Positions 1 through 7,711 of a DNA stretch of 26,234 nt are shown one piece after another. Made by a program: the position numbers and the translations under genes. Under the pieces are notes generated by a model. It was not told the DNA's origin. It searched no databases and was given only the letters and a program-made list of their open reading frames with translations. Each line of letters opens with the position of its first letter. Position 1 is the stretch's first letter. Origin of the DNA: JAVBOW01 sp031551595 (GTDB taxonomy: Bacteria > Bacteroidota > Bacteroidia > Bacteroidales > Rikenellaceae); NCBI GenBank assembly GCA_031551595.1, contig JAVBNK010000186.1, forward strand, positions 1-26,234. Direction: 5' to 3'.

Positions 1-30
1 GCCGACCAGAATTTGCTTAAGGTCAAATAA
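1..30 (+). CDS. possible 3' end of an upstream gene (partial)
   Basis: Frame 1 reads ADQNLLKVK and then TAA at 28-30, and a strong hairpin terminator follows about 20 bases later. That arrangement suits the last codons of a gene beginning before the window. Only nine residues are visible, so the product cannot be named and the call rests mainly on the terminator position. Confidence 0.3.
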   Translation, partial: ADQNLLKVK

Positions 31-51
31 AGGGATTTATCTTTTTTATAA

Positions 52-91
52 AAGTGCGCCCGGAACTTTTGTTCCGGGCGTACTTCGTTTT
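52..91 (+). terminator. strong hairpin terminator
   Basis: Positions 52-66 and 71-85 form a 15-pair stem, perfect apart from one G-U wobble, around a TTTT loop; the core arms are CGCCCGGAAC and GTTCCGGGCG. A T-rich stretch (88-91) follows, and an A-run lies in front, so it could also work on the opposite strand. It probably ends the gene that stops at or before position 30. Confidence 0.75.
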
Positions 92-444
92 ATTGGGAGA
101 TAGATCGTTGGCGTAGGTAAATGTTGGATTTTTTCAGACAATCTTCAGATAGACTTTTCTGAGCACTTTTTCGCCTGAGGGCGCCTTACTTTTTGTGATG
201 AGACAAAAAGTAAGCAAAAAACTCACGGGCCAAGGGAAAATATTGCGGAAATGGGGTATTCAAAAGCTAAAACGCGAAACTCCTCCTTATAGCCGCCCGT
301 AAAGGGCGTCTGGCGTTCGTCAGGCAGGTCGCGTTTTACGCCTTCCCTGCCGGCCGTCCGGGCGACGATTTTCCAAAGGCCTATCGACATGCCCGAAAGA
401 AACAGAATATATTTTTCATCCCGATCCTGCAAAATCCCTGGCAA
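92..444. other. non-coding region ahead of the glycosyltransferase gene
   Basis: No convincing gene is seen here. The stretch holds the long hairpin at 185-214, followed to about 440 by GC-mixed sequence that does not look like coding DNA. A reverse-strand frame stays open across it from inside the glycosyltransferase gene, but its composition is that of a shadow frame. The 3' part (about 350-440) runs directly into the glycosyltransferase start. A weak -7-like TATATTTT lies at 408-415. Confidence 0.5.
185..214. repeat. 12-bp-arm inverted repeat, probably an interspersed palindromic element
   Basis: CTTACTTTTTGT at 185-196 is the exact reverse complement of ACAAAAAGTAAG at 203-214, with the loop GATGAG. 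The hairpin is not followed by a T-run on the plus strand and no gene ends next to it, so it is not an ordinary terminator. Hairpins of this type, followed by CAAAAAA, recall interspersed intergenic repeats of Bacteroidales, but copy number cannot be judged from this window. Confidence 0.6.
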
Positions 445-1485
445 GTGCAGCAACCCGCAAACGGACATATCCTGGTGATACGGCTCTCGGCCATGGGCGA
501 CGTGGCGATGACCGTGCCCGTGGTCGCGCAGTTGCGCCGCGACAATCCCGCGTTGCGCATCACCGTGATGACACGCCCAAAATTCGTCCCTTTCTTCCGC
601 GACATCCCGCAGGTGGAATTCCTGCTGCCCGACCTCGAAGGACGGCATAAAGGATTCGCCGGCATGGTCCGCCTGGGGCGTGAAGCGCACGCGGCAGGCG
701 TCACGACGGTCGCCGACCTGCACGACGTGCTGCGCAGCAAGATCGTCCGCACGGTGCTGCGGCTCTCGGGCGCGCGCGTGGCCGCGCTCGACAAGGGACG
801 TGCCGACAAACGCGCCCTGGCCCGTAAATTCCGCAAGGTCCGCGCCCAACTCACCCCCACCGTCGAGCGTTACCGCAAGGTATTGCTGCGCCTGGGGCTG
901 ACGGTCGGCCGGCCTGTGCCCGTGCCGCACGCCCCGCGTCCGCTGCCTGCCGCCGTGGAAGCCCTCACGGGCCCGAAAGAAGGCGTGTGGATCGGCGTGG
1001 CGCCGTTCTCGCTCCATAAGGGCAAAGTCTATCCCACCGTCCTGGCCGACCAACTGATCGGGCTGCTGGCAGGCCGTTACAGCCGTGTGCTGATCTTCGG
1101 CGGCGGCAAGCACGAAGGCGAATTCGCAGACTGTATGGAGCAACGCCATCCGGGCGTGGTTTCGATGATCGGCCGCGTGGGCTTGGCCGGGGAGATGGAT
1201 TTGATTTCGAACCTGGATTGCCTGGTTTCGATGGACTCGGGTTCGATGCACATCGCCTCGAACGTCGGTACGCCGGTAGTGTCGGTCTGGGGTGCGACAC
1301 ACCCCCGGGCGGGCTTCTACGGCTTCGGCCAACGGCCCGAAGACGCCGTGCAACTCGACCTGCCGTGCCGCCCCTGCTCGGTCTACGGCAACCGCCCCTG
1401 CATCTATAAGGACTACCGCTGCATGGAACACATCCCGCCGGAGATGATCGCCGACCGGGTGGCCGGGGTCGTCGCGCGGGGCTGA
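445..1485 (+). CDS. glycosyltransferase family 9 protein (LPS heptosyltransferase type)
   Basis: This is a GT-B fold transferase of the ADP-heptose:LPS heptosyltransferase family, which adds a sugar from a nucleotide donor to the lipopolysaccharide core at the inner face of the inner membrane. The N-terminus reads ILVIRLSAMGDVAMT (residues 9-23), the usual family opening. The donor-site region is SMDSGSMHIA followed by GTPVVSVWG (262-283). The C-terminal segment carries four cysteines (308, 311, 319, 326), as often seen before the last helix in this family. The length of 346 residues is typical. The start is GTG at 445; no ATG precedes the conserved opening in frame, and the next in-frame ATG (493) would cut it off. 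The gene stands alone between two terminators. The sugar and the acceptor cannot be told from sequence. Confidence 0.9.
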   Translation: MQQPANGHILVIRLSAMGDVAMTVPVVAQLRRDNPALRITVMTRPKFVPFFRDIPQVEFLLPDLEGRHKGFAGMVRLGREAHAAGVTTVADLHDVLRSKIVRTVLRLSGARVAALDKGRADKRALARKFRKVRAQLTPTVERYRKVLLRLGLTVGRPVPVPHAPRPLPAAVEALTGPKEGVWIGVAPFSLHKGKVYPTVLADQLIGLLAGRYSRVLIFGGGKHEGEFADCMEQRHPGVVSMIGRVGLAGEMDLISNLDCLVSMDSGSMHIASNVGTPVVSVWGATHPRAGFYGFGQRPEDAVQLDLPCRPCSVYGNRPCIYKDYRCMEHIPPEMIADRVAGVVARG

Positions 1486-1491
1486 AAACGG

Positions 1492-1527
1492 AAAAGGGCC
1501 GGAACCTCAGAGGTTCCGGCCCTTTTT
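1492..1527. terminator. bidirectional intrinsic terminator
   Basis: A perfect 16-pair stem (1492-1507 with 1511-1526) encloses the three-base loop CAG. The arms begin with AAAA and end with TTTT, so each strand gives a U-tract after a GC-rich stem. It lies 6 bases after the glycosyltransferase stop and about 100 bases beyond the stop of the convergent radical SAM gene, and can serve both. Confidence 0.92.
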
Positions 1528-1626
1528 ATTCCCTCCTGCCGTTACCGGGGGATCGATCCGGACATAACGGCGAATGAGGGAGGGCCCGGCGGCGTCAGGC
1601 ACGGCGTAATGCCAATCCGCCCCGCC

Positions 1627-3708
1627 TTACTGTCCGGGGTAGCGGAATACTCCGAAGAGGGGTTCGGTCTGGCCTGCGGCGTAATCCCACAAGGTGGCGT
1701 AATCGGATATGCGTTCGCCCATGGCCGCCAACTGGCGCAGGTAGGCCGCGACGGATTTGTTTTCGGTGATGAACACGTCGCCCATGCGGTCGATCACGGG
1801 ACTGTGGCGGCGTCCGTGGTCGTGCTCGAAGCGCAGGATGCGGCGTCCGTCGGGGGTAACGCCCACGGTCTGGAAGGTCATGCTTTTACCTATGCCCGGA
1901 AGGTTGAGCACGTTGCGGTCGGTGGAGATGAAGGGCAGGCGGTGGCGGCGCATGAACGCGGGCAAACGCTGCCGCAGCGTCGCAGGCTGCTCCAGGAGGC
2001 GCATCAGTTCCTCTTCGGCCGCCGGGCTCATCAGCCCGAAAGGTTTTTCTTCGGCCGCTTCCTGCAGCGAGCGGCCGTTGGGGGCGAAAAGCGCGTAATT
2101 TTCCGAGAATCCCTTGACGGTGAAGGTGTAATAAGGGACGATGCCTTCGTGTGCGAGGGTATGGCGCAGGGCTGCGGAGTGCCCTCGCCGCGAGGCGGCC
2201 GCAGTGAATACCAGCTGGTTGGTCACCAGCCACCCGGCCGAGAGCAATGCGCCGACAGCCCGTTGCGCTTCGGGGGTCATCTCCAGGGGCGACTCGAAGT
2301 GGGTCTGGATGACCAGCTGCGTGATGCCCGCCTGCCGGGCACGGCGGCCGAAATCGGCCAGGATCGATATGAGCTCGTCATCGATGCGCATGGGCAGGTA
2401 GGCCGGGATGCGCGAACCGAGGCGTATGCGGTCGAGGGTGGCGGGACGCGGTTGTCCTGCGGGAGTGGCGTCGGCGGCGCGGCGCTTGAGCACGGCCATG
2501 CGCAGCACCGCATCGAGGATATTGCGCAGGGTGCTGTTCTGGCTCATCAGGGCGTCGCCGCCCGTGATCAGGATATCGCGGATGTCGGGCTGGGCGGCGA
2601 ACCAGCGCATCAGGCGGCGCAACTTGGCGTCCCAATGTTCGTTGGGTTTCAGGCTGTTGAAATCGAAGCCGAGGTGTTTGCGCTGGAAATCGTACATGCG
2701 CTGGCAGGGGGCGCACAACCCCCCGCAGGCGCGACCCATCGAATCGGGGATCATGATGGCCACTTCGGGATAGCGGCGGTGGACGTTGCCGCCCGCCGGC
2801 AGCATCCATCCGGCGGCATTGGGCGTGCCGGGAGCCACCTCGTCCTCGCGTTCCCACGCCCGGATGGCCCCGTAGGCATTCACCAACTCGTCCGAGTAGA
2901 GCACATAGCTGCGGATGGTGCGGTCATCGAACGCGCCGTCCGTATCGAGCAGCGAAGCGTAGTAAGGGGTCACAAAAAAGGGCATCCCCTTGCGCCGCGC
3001 ATGGACCAGGCGCTCCATCACCTCCGGCGCGAGCGAATGATCCAGGTAGCGGTTCAGCTCGCGCGGCGAACGGATGGCCATCGCCAAGTGGAAACGGAAA
3101 TCGCCCCACCACGCTTCCACTAACGCCCGTTTTTCGCCGTCCGACGCCCCCTCCGGGAATACGAAACGTTTATGCGGTGCGGCCGTGCGCTGTTCGATGC
3201 GTTCGGCGAGCAATCCGACGATGCGTTCGCGGTTGCGTCGGCGTGCATGCTGCACCTCCTCGTCCGACCCCAGCGCCCAGCGCCGGGCGTAGAGCCTCAA
3301 CCGGTCGCGGGCGGGCGGCTGCGGGCTGCGCCCGTCGAGCGCACGCAGCAGGTGGAGCATATCGAGCAGCAGGTCGCTGCCGGTTTCGGGATCGGGTTGG
3401 CCGATCATCACGCCGCGCAACAGGCCGAGCGTGCGGATGCACACCTGCCGGCCGGTCGAAAGGTCTTCGACGGTTTGTCCCTCGTATTGCGATAAGGTTT
3501 GGATGCGGTCGGCGGCCCGGCTTACGGCGCGGCGTTCGAGCGCGCCGGCCGATGCACGGCGGTCGGCGGCATACTCGGCCAGCCGTCGCCCGAACTCGCA
3601 GCCATCGCCCGATCCCGCGGCCAGTCCGGCCACCCCGGGAAACTCGCAACGCAATAAAACTGCGATCTGTTGCGGTCCCATGTTCAGTAATTCTTTCTTT
3701 CCCATCAT
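1627..3708 (-). CDS. KamA-family radical SAM protein (lysine 2,3-aminomutase-like)
   Basis: A 693-residue radical SAM protein related to lysine 2,3-aminomutase. The iron-sulfur motif CxxxCxxC is C328, C332, C335, followed by MYDF. ITGGDAL (381-387) matches the SAM-binding GGDAL of aminomutases, and RLGSRIPAYLPMRI (429-442) and QTHFESPLEMT (468-478) match core strands of that family. The PLP lysine is probably K608 in LPGIGK, where classical enzymes have a glycine-rich PGGGGK. About 300 residues precede the radical SAM core, far more than in classical lysine 2,3-aminomutase (about 400-470 in total), with no motif I recognise. The substrate is unknown. The start is the first of two adjacent ATG codons (3706-3708; 3703-3705 is equally possible). 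It faces away from dut across 117 bases; I see no TAnnTTTG promoter for it. Confidence 0.85.
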   Translation of the reverse strand: MMGKKELLNMGPQQIAVLLRCEFPGVAGLAAGSGDGCEFGRRLAEYAADRRASAGALERRAVSRAADRIQTLSQYEGQTVEDLSTGRQVCIRTLGLLRGVMIGQPDPETGSDLLLDMLHLLRALDGRSPQPPARDRLRLYARRWALGSDEEVQHARRRNRERIVGLLAERIEQRTAAPHKRFVFPEGASDGEKRALVEAWWGDFRFHLAMAIRSPRELNRYLDHSLAPEVMERLVHARRKGMPFFVTPYYASLLDTDGAFDDRTIRSYVLYSDELVNAYGAIRAWEREDEVAPGTPNAAGWMLPAGGNVHRRYPEVAIMIPDSMGRACGGLCAPCQRMYDFQRKHLGFDFNSLKPNEHWDAKLRRLMRWFAAQPDIRDILITGGDALMSQNSTLRNILDAVLRMAVLKRRAADATPAGQPRPATLDRIRLGSRIPAYLPMRIDDELISILADFGRRARQAGITQLVIQTHFESPLEMTPEAQRAVGALLSAGWLVTNQLVFTAAASRRGHSAALRHTLAHEGIVPYYTFTVKGFSENYALFAPNGRSLQEAAEEKPFGLMSPAAEEELMRLLEQPATLRQRLPAFMRRHRLPFISTDRNVLNLPGIGKSMTFQTVGVTPDGRRILRFEHDHGRRHSPVIDRMGDVFITENKSVAAYLRQLAAMGERISDYATLWDYAAGQTEPLFGVFRYPGQ

Positions 3709-3796
3709 CGCAATTTACCGGTTTTTTGCGCGACATCCAAATGAAAAAAGCTACGAAACTGATACCCAGCGGTATTTTTTTGCGCGGAGAATTTGA

Positions 3797-3804
3797 TATC
3801 TTTG
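3797..3804 (+). promoter_or_regulatory. Bacteroidetes-type -7 element for dut
   Basis: TATCTTTG fits TAnnTTTG and lies 21 bases ahead of the dut ATG. Upstream is a T-run ending in TTTG at 3779-3782, but the gap of 14 bases is short for a -33 element, so only the -7 box is well supported. Confidence 0.55.
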
Positions 3805-3825
3805 TGGGGAAATACAAGGTAAGCG

Positions 3826-4260
3826 ATGAAGATAAAAGTGATCGACCGGTCGGCCCACGGGCTGCCGCGCTATGAAACCGAAGCTGCGGCGGGCCTCGAC
3901 GTGAGGGCGAATATCGAAGAGCCGGTAGTTTTGCGTCCCCTCGGGCGGGCGATGGTGCCGACGGGGCTTTATGTGGAGATCCCTGCGGGTTACGAGATGC
4001 AGGTCCGTCCGCGCAGCGGCCTGGCAGCCAAACACGGCATCGGGGTGCTCAATTCGCCGGGCACGGTCGACGCCGACTACCGCGGCGAGATCAAGGTGAT
4101 TTTAGTGAACCTCTCGGACACGGAATTTACGTTGCAGCCCGGAGAGCGCATCGCCCAGATGGTCGTGGCACGCCACGAACGCATCGAGTGGGAAGCGGTG
4201 GAGGTGCTCTCCGAAACGGCCCGCGGCGCCGGCGGCTTCGGCTCGACGGGCCGGGGATAA
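3826..4260 (+). CDS. dut: deoxyuridine 5'-triphosphate nucleotidohydrolase (dUTPase)
   Basis: This hydrolyses dUTP to dUMP and pyrophosphate, keeping uracil out of DNA and feeding thymidylate synthesis in the cytoplasm. All five motifs of trimeric dUTPases are present: AGLDVRA (22-28), RSGLA (63-67), GTVDADYRGE (79-88) with the catalytic Asp and the uracil-gating Tyr, ERIAQMVV (107-114) and the phosphate-binding tail RGAGGFGSTG (133-142). The length of 144 residues is normal. The ATG at 3826 is followed directly by the family's KIKVIDR opening. The next gene, holB, begins 116 bases downstream on the same strand with only a weak hairpin (4269-4283, no T-run) in between, so co-transcription is possible. 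Confidence 0.97.
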   Translation: MKIKVIDRSAHGLPRYETEAAAGLDVRANIEEPVVLRPLGRAMVPTGLYVEIPAGYEMQVRPRSGLAAKHGIGVLNSPGTVDADYRGEIKVILVNLSDTEFTLQPGERIAQMVVARHERIEWEAVEVLSETARGAGGFGSTGRG

Positions 4261-4376
4261 GGCAGTAACGGCATTCTATGCCGGTGCAACTACCCGCGGC
4301 CCGCGCCTGACGGCGCACTCCCGCAGCCGCGGACAATAACCATACCCGCGGCATCAAGAAACATAACATTAATAAG

Positions 4377-5174
4377 ATGAAATTCAGCGATATCACGGGA
4401 CATAAGGAGGTCAAGGAGCGGCTGGCGCGGGGTGCGGACGCAGGGCGGGTGAGCCATGCCCAGATCTTCACGGGCGAGCCCGGCTACGGCGGCCTGCCGC
4501 TGGCACTGGCCTATGCGCAGTATGTGAACTGCACCGGACGCCGCGACGGCGACTCGTGCGGCGTGTGCCCGTCGTGCGTCAAGACGGCCGCGCTGGCGCA
4601 TCCCGACCTGCACTTCGTTTTCCCGACCAACTCCGCCTCCAAAAGCGGTTCGCAGAAACCTACCAGCGACGCTTTCCTGCCGCAGTGGCGCGAAACGGTC
4701 GCCTCGACGGGAGGCTATTTCGACGAGCAGGAGTGGTACGAGGCCATCGGGATCGAAAACCAGCAGGGGATCATCTCGCGCGGGGATGCCGACGAGTTGA
4801 TGCGCAAACTGGCGTTCAAATCGTTCGAGGCACGCTATAAGGTGGCCATCATTTGGCTGCCTGAGAAAATGCGCGCCGAGGCGGCCAACGCGCTGCTCAA
4901 GATCCTGGAAGAACCCTGGGAAGGGACGCTGTTCCTGATGGTGTCCGCCGCGCCGCAAATGCTGCTGCCGACCATCCTTTCCCGGGTGCAGGAGACCGAG
5001 GTGCTGCGCATCGCCGCCGCAGACCTCGAAAAACACCTTATGGCGACCGGCGTGGACGCTGCCCGTGCGGCCGACGCCGTCAGGCTCTGCAACGGCGACC
5101 GGCTGGCCGCCCGGCGGATGCTGGCGGCCGACGACGGGGCCGCCTCGCAGGAGCATTTCGAACTGTTCAAGTAG
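4377..5174 (+). CDS. holB: DNA polymerase III subunit delta', N-terminal part, ended early by an in-frame TAG
   Basis: Delta' is the stator of the clamp loader that places the sliding clamp on DNA. The protein opens with the AAA+ start SDITGHKEVKERL, has a P-loop position reading GEPGYGGLPLA (33-43) that lacks the Lys-Ser/Thr needed for ATP binding (usual for many delta' proteins), a zinc module with C52, C61, C64 and C67, the helix RAEAANALLKILEEP (166-180) and LPTILSRVQ (197-205). It stops after residue 265 at TAG 5172-5174, while Bacteroidetes delta' proteins, as I recall them, have about 375 residues. The same frame goes on without a gap to 5516 and encodes the missing collar domain, so this is a full-length gene broken by one stop codon. 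It could be a real nonsense mutation, a base-call error, or two polypeptides. Confidence 0.88.
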   Translation: MKFSDITGHKEVKERLARGADAGRVSHAQIFTGEPGYGGLPLALAYAQYVNCTGRRDGDSCGVCPSCVKTAALAHPDLHFVFPTNSASKSGSQKPTSDAFLPQWRETVASTGGYFDEQEWYEAIGIENQQGIISRGDADELMRKLAFKSFEARYKVAIIWLPEKMRAEAANALLKILEEPWEGTLFLMVSAAPQMLLPTILSRVQETEVLRIAAADLEKHLMATGVDAARAADAVRLCNGDRLAARRMLAADDGAASQEHFELFK

Positions 5175-5177
5175 TTG

Positions 5178-5516
5178 ATGCGCCTGAGCTACAACGATCG
5201 CCACATGGAGTTGATCGAATGGGCCGAAACCGTGGCGGCGATGGGCCGCGAGGAGCAGAAACGGCTGCTCGCCTACTCGGCCCGCATGTTGCGCAACAGC
5301 TACATGCTCACGGCCGGGATGACCGACATCGCTTACCTGTGGGGGGCCGAGGAGGAATTCTGCTCGAAATTCGCCCCTTTCATCGCCAACCACAACATCG
5401 AACCGCTGGTCCGCGAACTGACGCTGGCCTCGGGGCAGGTGGCGCGCAACGGCAATCCGCGCATGATATTCACCCATTTCGCCCTGACGGTGAGCAAAAT
5501 GATCGTGCACCGATGA
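5178..5516 (+). CDS. delta' C-terminal (collar domain) part, in frame after the TAG
   Basis: 112 residues in exactly the holB frame, beginning at ATG 5178, four bases after the TAG (a TTG at 5175 precedes it). The opening MRLSYNDRHMELIEWAE continues the delta' collar domain: as I recall, intact Bacteroidetes delta' proteins run FELF-x-x-LMRLSY here, so the stop replaces a single residue. The stop codon TGA (5514-5516) overlaps the folK ATG. If the TAG is real, this piece could be made by re-initiation at the ATG right behind it, giving a two-piece delta'. If it is an error, this is just the C-terminal third of holB and should be joined to the preceding feature (4377-5516, 379 residues). Confidence 0.75.
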   Translation: MRLSYNDRHMELIEWAETVAAMGREEQKRLLAYSARMLRNSYMLTAGMTDIAYLWGAEEEFCSKFAPFIANHNIEPLVRELTLASGQVARNGNPRMIFTHFALTVSKMIVHR

Positions 5517-5971
5517 CCGAAGCGGTACTCATAGCGGGAGGCAACCTGGGCGACGTGGAGGAGGCGCTCGGGGAGGCATGTGAACTGCTGGAACAACGCG
5601 CAGGCCGGGTGGCGGCACGCTCGGGCATTTGCCGTTCGGCGGCATGGGGTTTCGACGCGCCGGATTTCCTGAACCAGGTATGGGTGCTGGAAACCACCCT
5701 TTCGCCCGAGGCATTGCTCAATGCCGCCGAGGAGGTGGAACGCACTTTGGGACGGACTGAAAAATCGCGTGGCGGGGCTTACCGTTCGCGCACGATGGAT
5801 ATAGACATAGTGTTTTATGGCGACCGGGTAATCGACACGCCGCGCCTGGCGGTGCCCCATCCTTTGATGGAACTGCGCAGGTTCGTGCTGGAGCCCCTGG
5901 CCGAGGTCATGCCCGGGCGCAGGCACCCCGTATCGGGCCTTACGGTCGCCGAAATGTTGGAGAAGGTATGA
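5513..5971 (+). CDS. folK: 2-amino-4-hydroxy-6-hydroxymethyldihydropteridine pyrophosphokinase (HPPK)
   Basis: HPPK moves pyrophosphate from ATP to 6-hydroxymethyl-7,8-dihydropterin, the step before dihydropteroate synthase in folate synthesis. Visible signatures are the opening LIAGGNLGD (6-14), the pterin loop RSAAWGFDAPDFLNQV (41-56), the signature RSRTMDIDIVFYG (91-103) with the two metal-binding aspartates D96 and D98, and PHPLMELRRFVLEPL (115-129). The length of 152 residues is normal. The start at 5513 is set by the ATGA overlap with the end of the holB frame and by the conserved opening. Its own TGA overlaps the ATG of the next lipoprotein gene, so the three frames are translationally coupled. 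Confidence 0.95.
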   Translation: MTEAVLIAGGNLGDVEEALGEACELLEQRAGRVAARSGICRSAAWGFDAPDFLNQVWVLETTLSPEALLNAAEEVERTLGRTEKSRGGAYRSRTMDIDIVFYGDRVIDTPRLAVPHPLMELRRFVLEPLAEVMPGRRHPVSGLTVAEMLEKV

Positions 5972-6468
5972 AAAAGATCATTGTCGCCATGCTGCTGAGT
6001 GCGGCCGTATCGGGATGCGAAAAGCCGTCGGTCGATTGCGATTATGTCGTCACGCCGCTCGTACAGGCCGAAGAGAACGGCGAGGTTGCGGCTGCGACCG
6101 ACGTGGTGGCCTATGCGTTCTACGCCGATACCGCGCAGTGGGCCGTGGCGAACTATGCCGACGCCGAGAACGGCATCCTCACTTCGCGCACGGGCGGCGG
6201 CACGATGAATTACGCCCTTTCGGCCATCCAGGACGACCGGTCGGACCTTACGCTCGGCCGGATCACGCAGAAACCGGTGATCGTCGTGGTGTGCGACAAG
6301 GCCGGACGCATCTACGCCTGGCGACAGATCCCGATGGAACCCGGCATTCCGTCGATCGAAGTGAAAGTCTATTTCCGCCCCTGGAAAACCGTTTCGCCCT
6401 ACACAGAAGGCGGATGGTATATGGTCAACGAATTCCTCCCCGAGCCTGAACCGGATCCCGAAGAATGA
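5968..6468 (+). CDS. small lipoprotein of unknown function
   Basis: A 166-residue protein with a lipoprotein signal: MKKIIVAMLLSAAVSGC, lipidated cysteine at 17. The mature part is a single soluble domain with several probable beta strands (for example PVIVVVCD at 102-109) and an acidic tail PEPEPDPEE. I do not recognise a family. The ATG overlaps the folK stop (ATGA), so it is made from the same transcript, although a secreted lipoprotein has no obvious link to folate or replication. Its sequence does not resemble the lipoproteins at 15637 and 16258. Confidence 0.85.
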   Translation: MKKIIVAMLLSAAVSGCEKPSVDCDYVVTPLVQAEENGEVAAATDVVAYAFYADTAQWAVANYADAENGILTSRTGGGTMNYALSAIQDDRSDLTLGRITQKPVIVVVCDKAGRIYAWRQIPMEPGIPSIEVKVYFRPWKTVSPYTEGGWYMVNEFLPEPEPDPEE

Positions 6469-6571
6469 TGCATTAATTTGAATAAGCGATCCCGCAACCG
6501 CTTTGGAGGCGGCTTTGGGCCGCGACTGCACGGAGGTTCGGCAGGCAGGCCGATGGACACGCCCCGGAATC

Positions 6572-7663
6572 CTACATGAACAGGGCGTAGACCGCGAAGG
6601 TGGCGAGCCAATGTTCGCCGGAGTAGTTCCCGTCGGCGATGGAAGGTATCGCGTCATCGAGGTGCCTGCGTGCCGCTGCCCGCAGGGCACGCTCTTCGGC
6701 GGCGTTCGTGGCGTGGCCGGCCAGCGAGAGGAAGCACCATGAGCGACTCAGGTTCAGGCCGTTGAGGTGGACCAGTTGCATATCCTCGTGGTCGCCCACC
6801 ACGGCGGGCGTGAAGAGGTTCGCGGGCTTACCCTTCGCCAGGCCGGGCAGGAACCCGTCGAGCCACACGCGGTACTCCTTGCCGTGCAGCACTTTGGACA
6901 TAAGTTCGGCTTCGATGAGCGCAGGCGAGAAGAAGTCCGCGCCGCCCGGTTCCCATGCCGCCGGGGCGTCCTTGTCCTTATAGAAATAATCCCAGCTGCG
7001 TTTGACGAGAATTTCCCTGAGCGGACGGTCGTTGAGCGTGGTGGCATAGTCGAGGGCCAGCGAAAGGCCGAACGCGGTGTTGGTATGCGTGCCCACCCGT
7101 GTGGGATAGTTCTGCCTGGGCAGGAAGTCGATGTATCGCCGGGAGATCAGTTCGGCCAGGGGCTTCAGGGCGGCATACCAGTCGCGGGCGTCGGGATCGT
7201 CCCAAGTATAAACCTCCTCGGCCAGCTTCAGCAGCCACGCCCAGCCGTAGGGGCGCTCGAAACTCTTGTCATTCTGGAAGTAAGCCACCTCGGCGGCGAT
7301 GTGCGCGGGGGTGATGTTGCGCGAAACGGCCGCACGGATGGCCGGGGCTTCGGGCAGTCCGGGAAATTCGCGCAGCAGTTTGACCAGCATCCAATGGCCG
7401 TGCACCGACGAGTGCCAGTCGAAGCAACCGTAGAACGCCGGGTGGTAGGCGGAAGGCTGCATCAGGTCGGCGGCGTCTTTCTGGACGTGGCCGGTCTTGT
7501 TGGGAAACTCCTGTCCGACGCATTTGAGCGCCAGGCCTGCGAAATGGGATGCCCCGTCGATAGTCAGGCGGGGCGTGCCGTCGGAAAGGGTGGTGTAAAG
7601 TTGAGCGTGTGCGCCTGCGGCCAGCGCAAGGGCGATAATCAGTGAGGTGAACTTTTTAATCAT
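6572..7663 (-). CDS. secreted DUF2891 family protein
   Basis: A 363-residue protein with a signal peptide cleaved near AHA-Q (about residue 20), so periplasmic or exported. The segment YGCFDWHSSVHGHWML (78-93) is the hallmark of DUF2891; THTNTAFGLSLALDYA (about 201-216) and the WEPGGADFFSP region are also conserved-looking. The mostly helical pattern with His/Asp/Glu-rich conserved stretches would fit an alpha/alpha-toroid enzyme, but no activity is established that I know of. The ATG at 7663 begins a clean signal peptide. It lies 108 bases after meaB on the same strand, with a short hairpin and T-run between them, so it may be partly or fully separate in expression. Confidence 0.88.
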   Translation of the reverse strand: MIKKFTSLIIALALAAGAHAQLYTTLSDGTPRLTIDGASHFAGLALKCVGQEFPNKTGHVQKDAADLMQPSAYHPAFYGCFDWHSSVHGHWMLVKLLREFPGLPEAPAIRAAVSRNITPAHIAAEVAYFQNDKSFERPYGWAWLLKLAEEVYTWDDPDARDWYAALKPLAELISRRYIDFLPRQNYPTRVGTHTNTAFGLSLALDYATTLNDRPLREILVKRSWDYFYKDKDAPAAWEPGGADFFSPALIEAELMSKVLHGKEYRVWLDGFLPGLAKGKPANLFTPAVVGDHEDMQLVHLNGLNLSRSWCFLSLAGHATNAAEERALRAAARRHLDDAIPSIADGNYSGEHWLATFAVYALFM

Positions 7664-7687
7664 CTGTCTGTTTTTTATCCGACCTCC

Positions 7688-7711
7688 AAAAAAGGCCGTC
7701 AGCCCGCGGCC
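7688..7711 (-). terminator. short hairpin plus T-run between meaB and the DUF2891 gene
   Basis: Read on the minus strand, GGCCG (7711-7707) pairs with CGGCC (7698-7694) and is followed by TTTTTT (7693-7688). The stem is only 5 pairs with an 8-base loop. A competing stem CAGCCC / GGGCTG (7729-7724 with 7705-7700) uses the loop of the first, so the two cannot form together. This may be a weak or conditional terminator. Confidence 0.4.

Noticed and set aside
223..1431. 402-codon open frame on the minus strand over the glycosyltransferase gene
   Set aside because: It is antisense to a gene with clear family motifs, rich in His/Arg/Gln as shadow frames of GC-rich genes are, and runs on into the repeat-like block.
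4269..4283. Hairpin CGGCAT / ATGCCG after dut as a terminator
   Set aside because: The stem is six pairs with no T-run after it, too weak to call as an intrinsic terminator.
5172..5174. Reassignment of TAG to an amino acid in this organism
   Set aside because: Several intact genes in the window end in TAG at the expected place (11394-11396, 15522-15524, 6572-6574 on the minus strand), so TAG is a working stop codon here.
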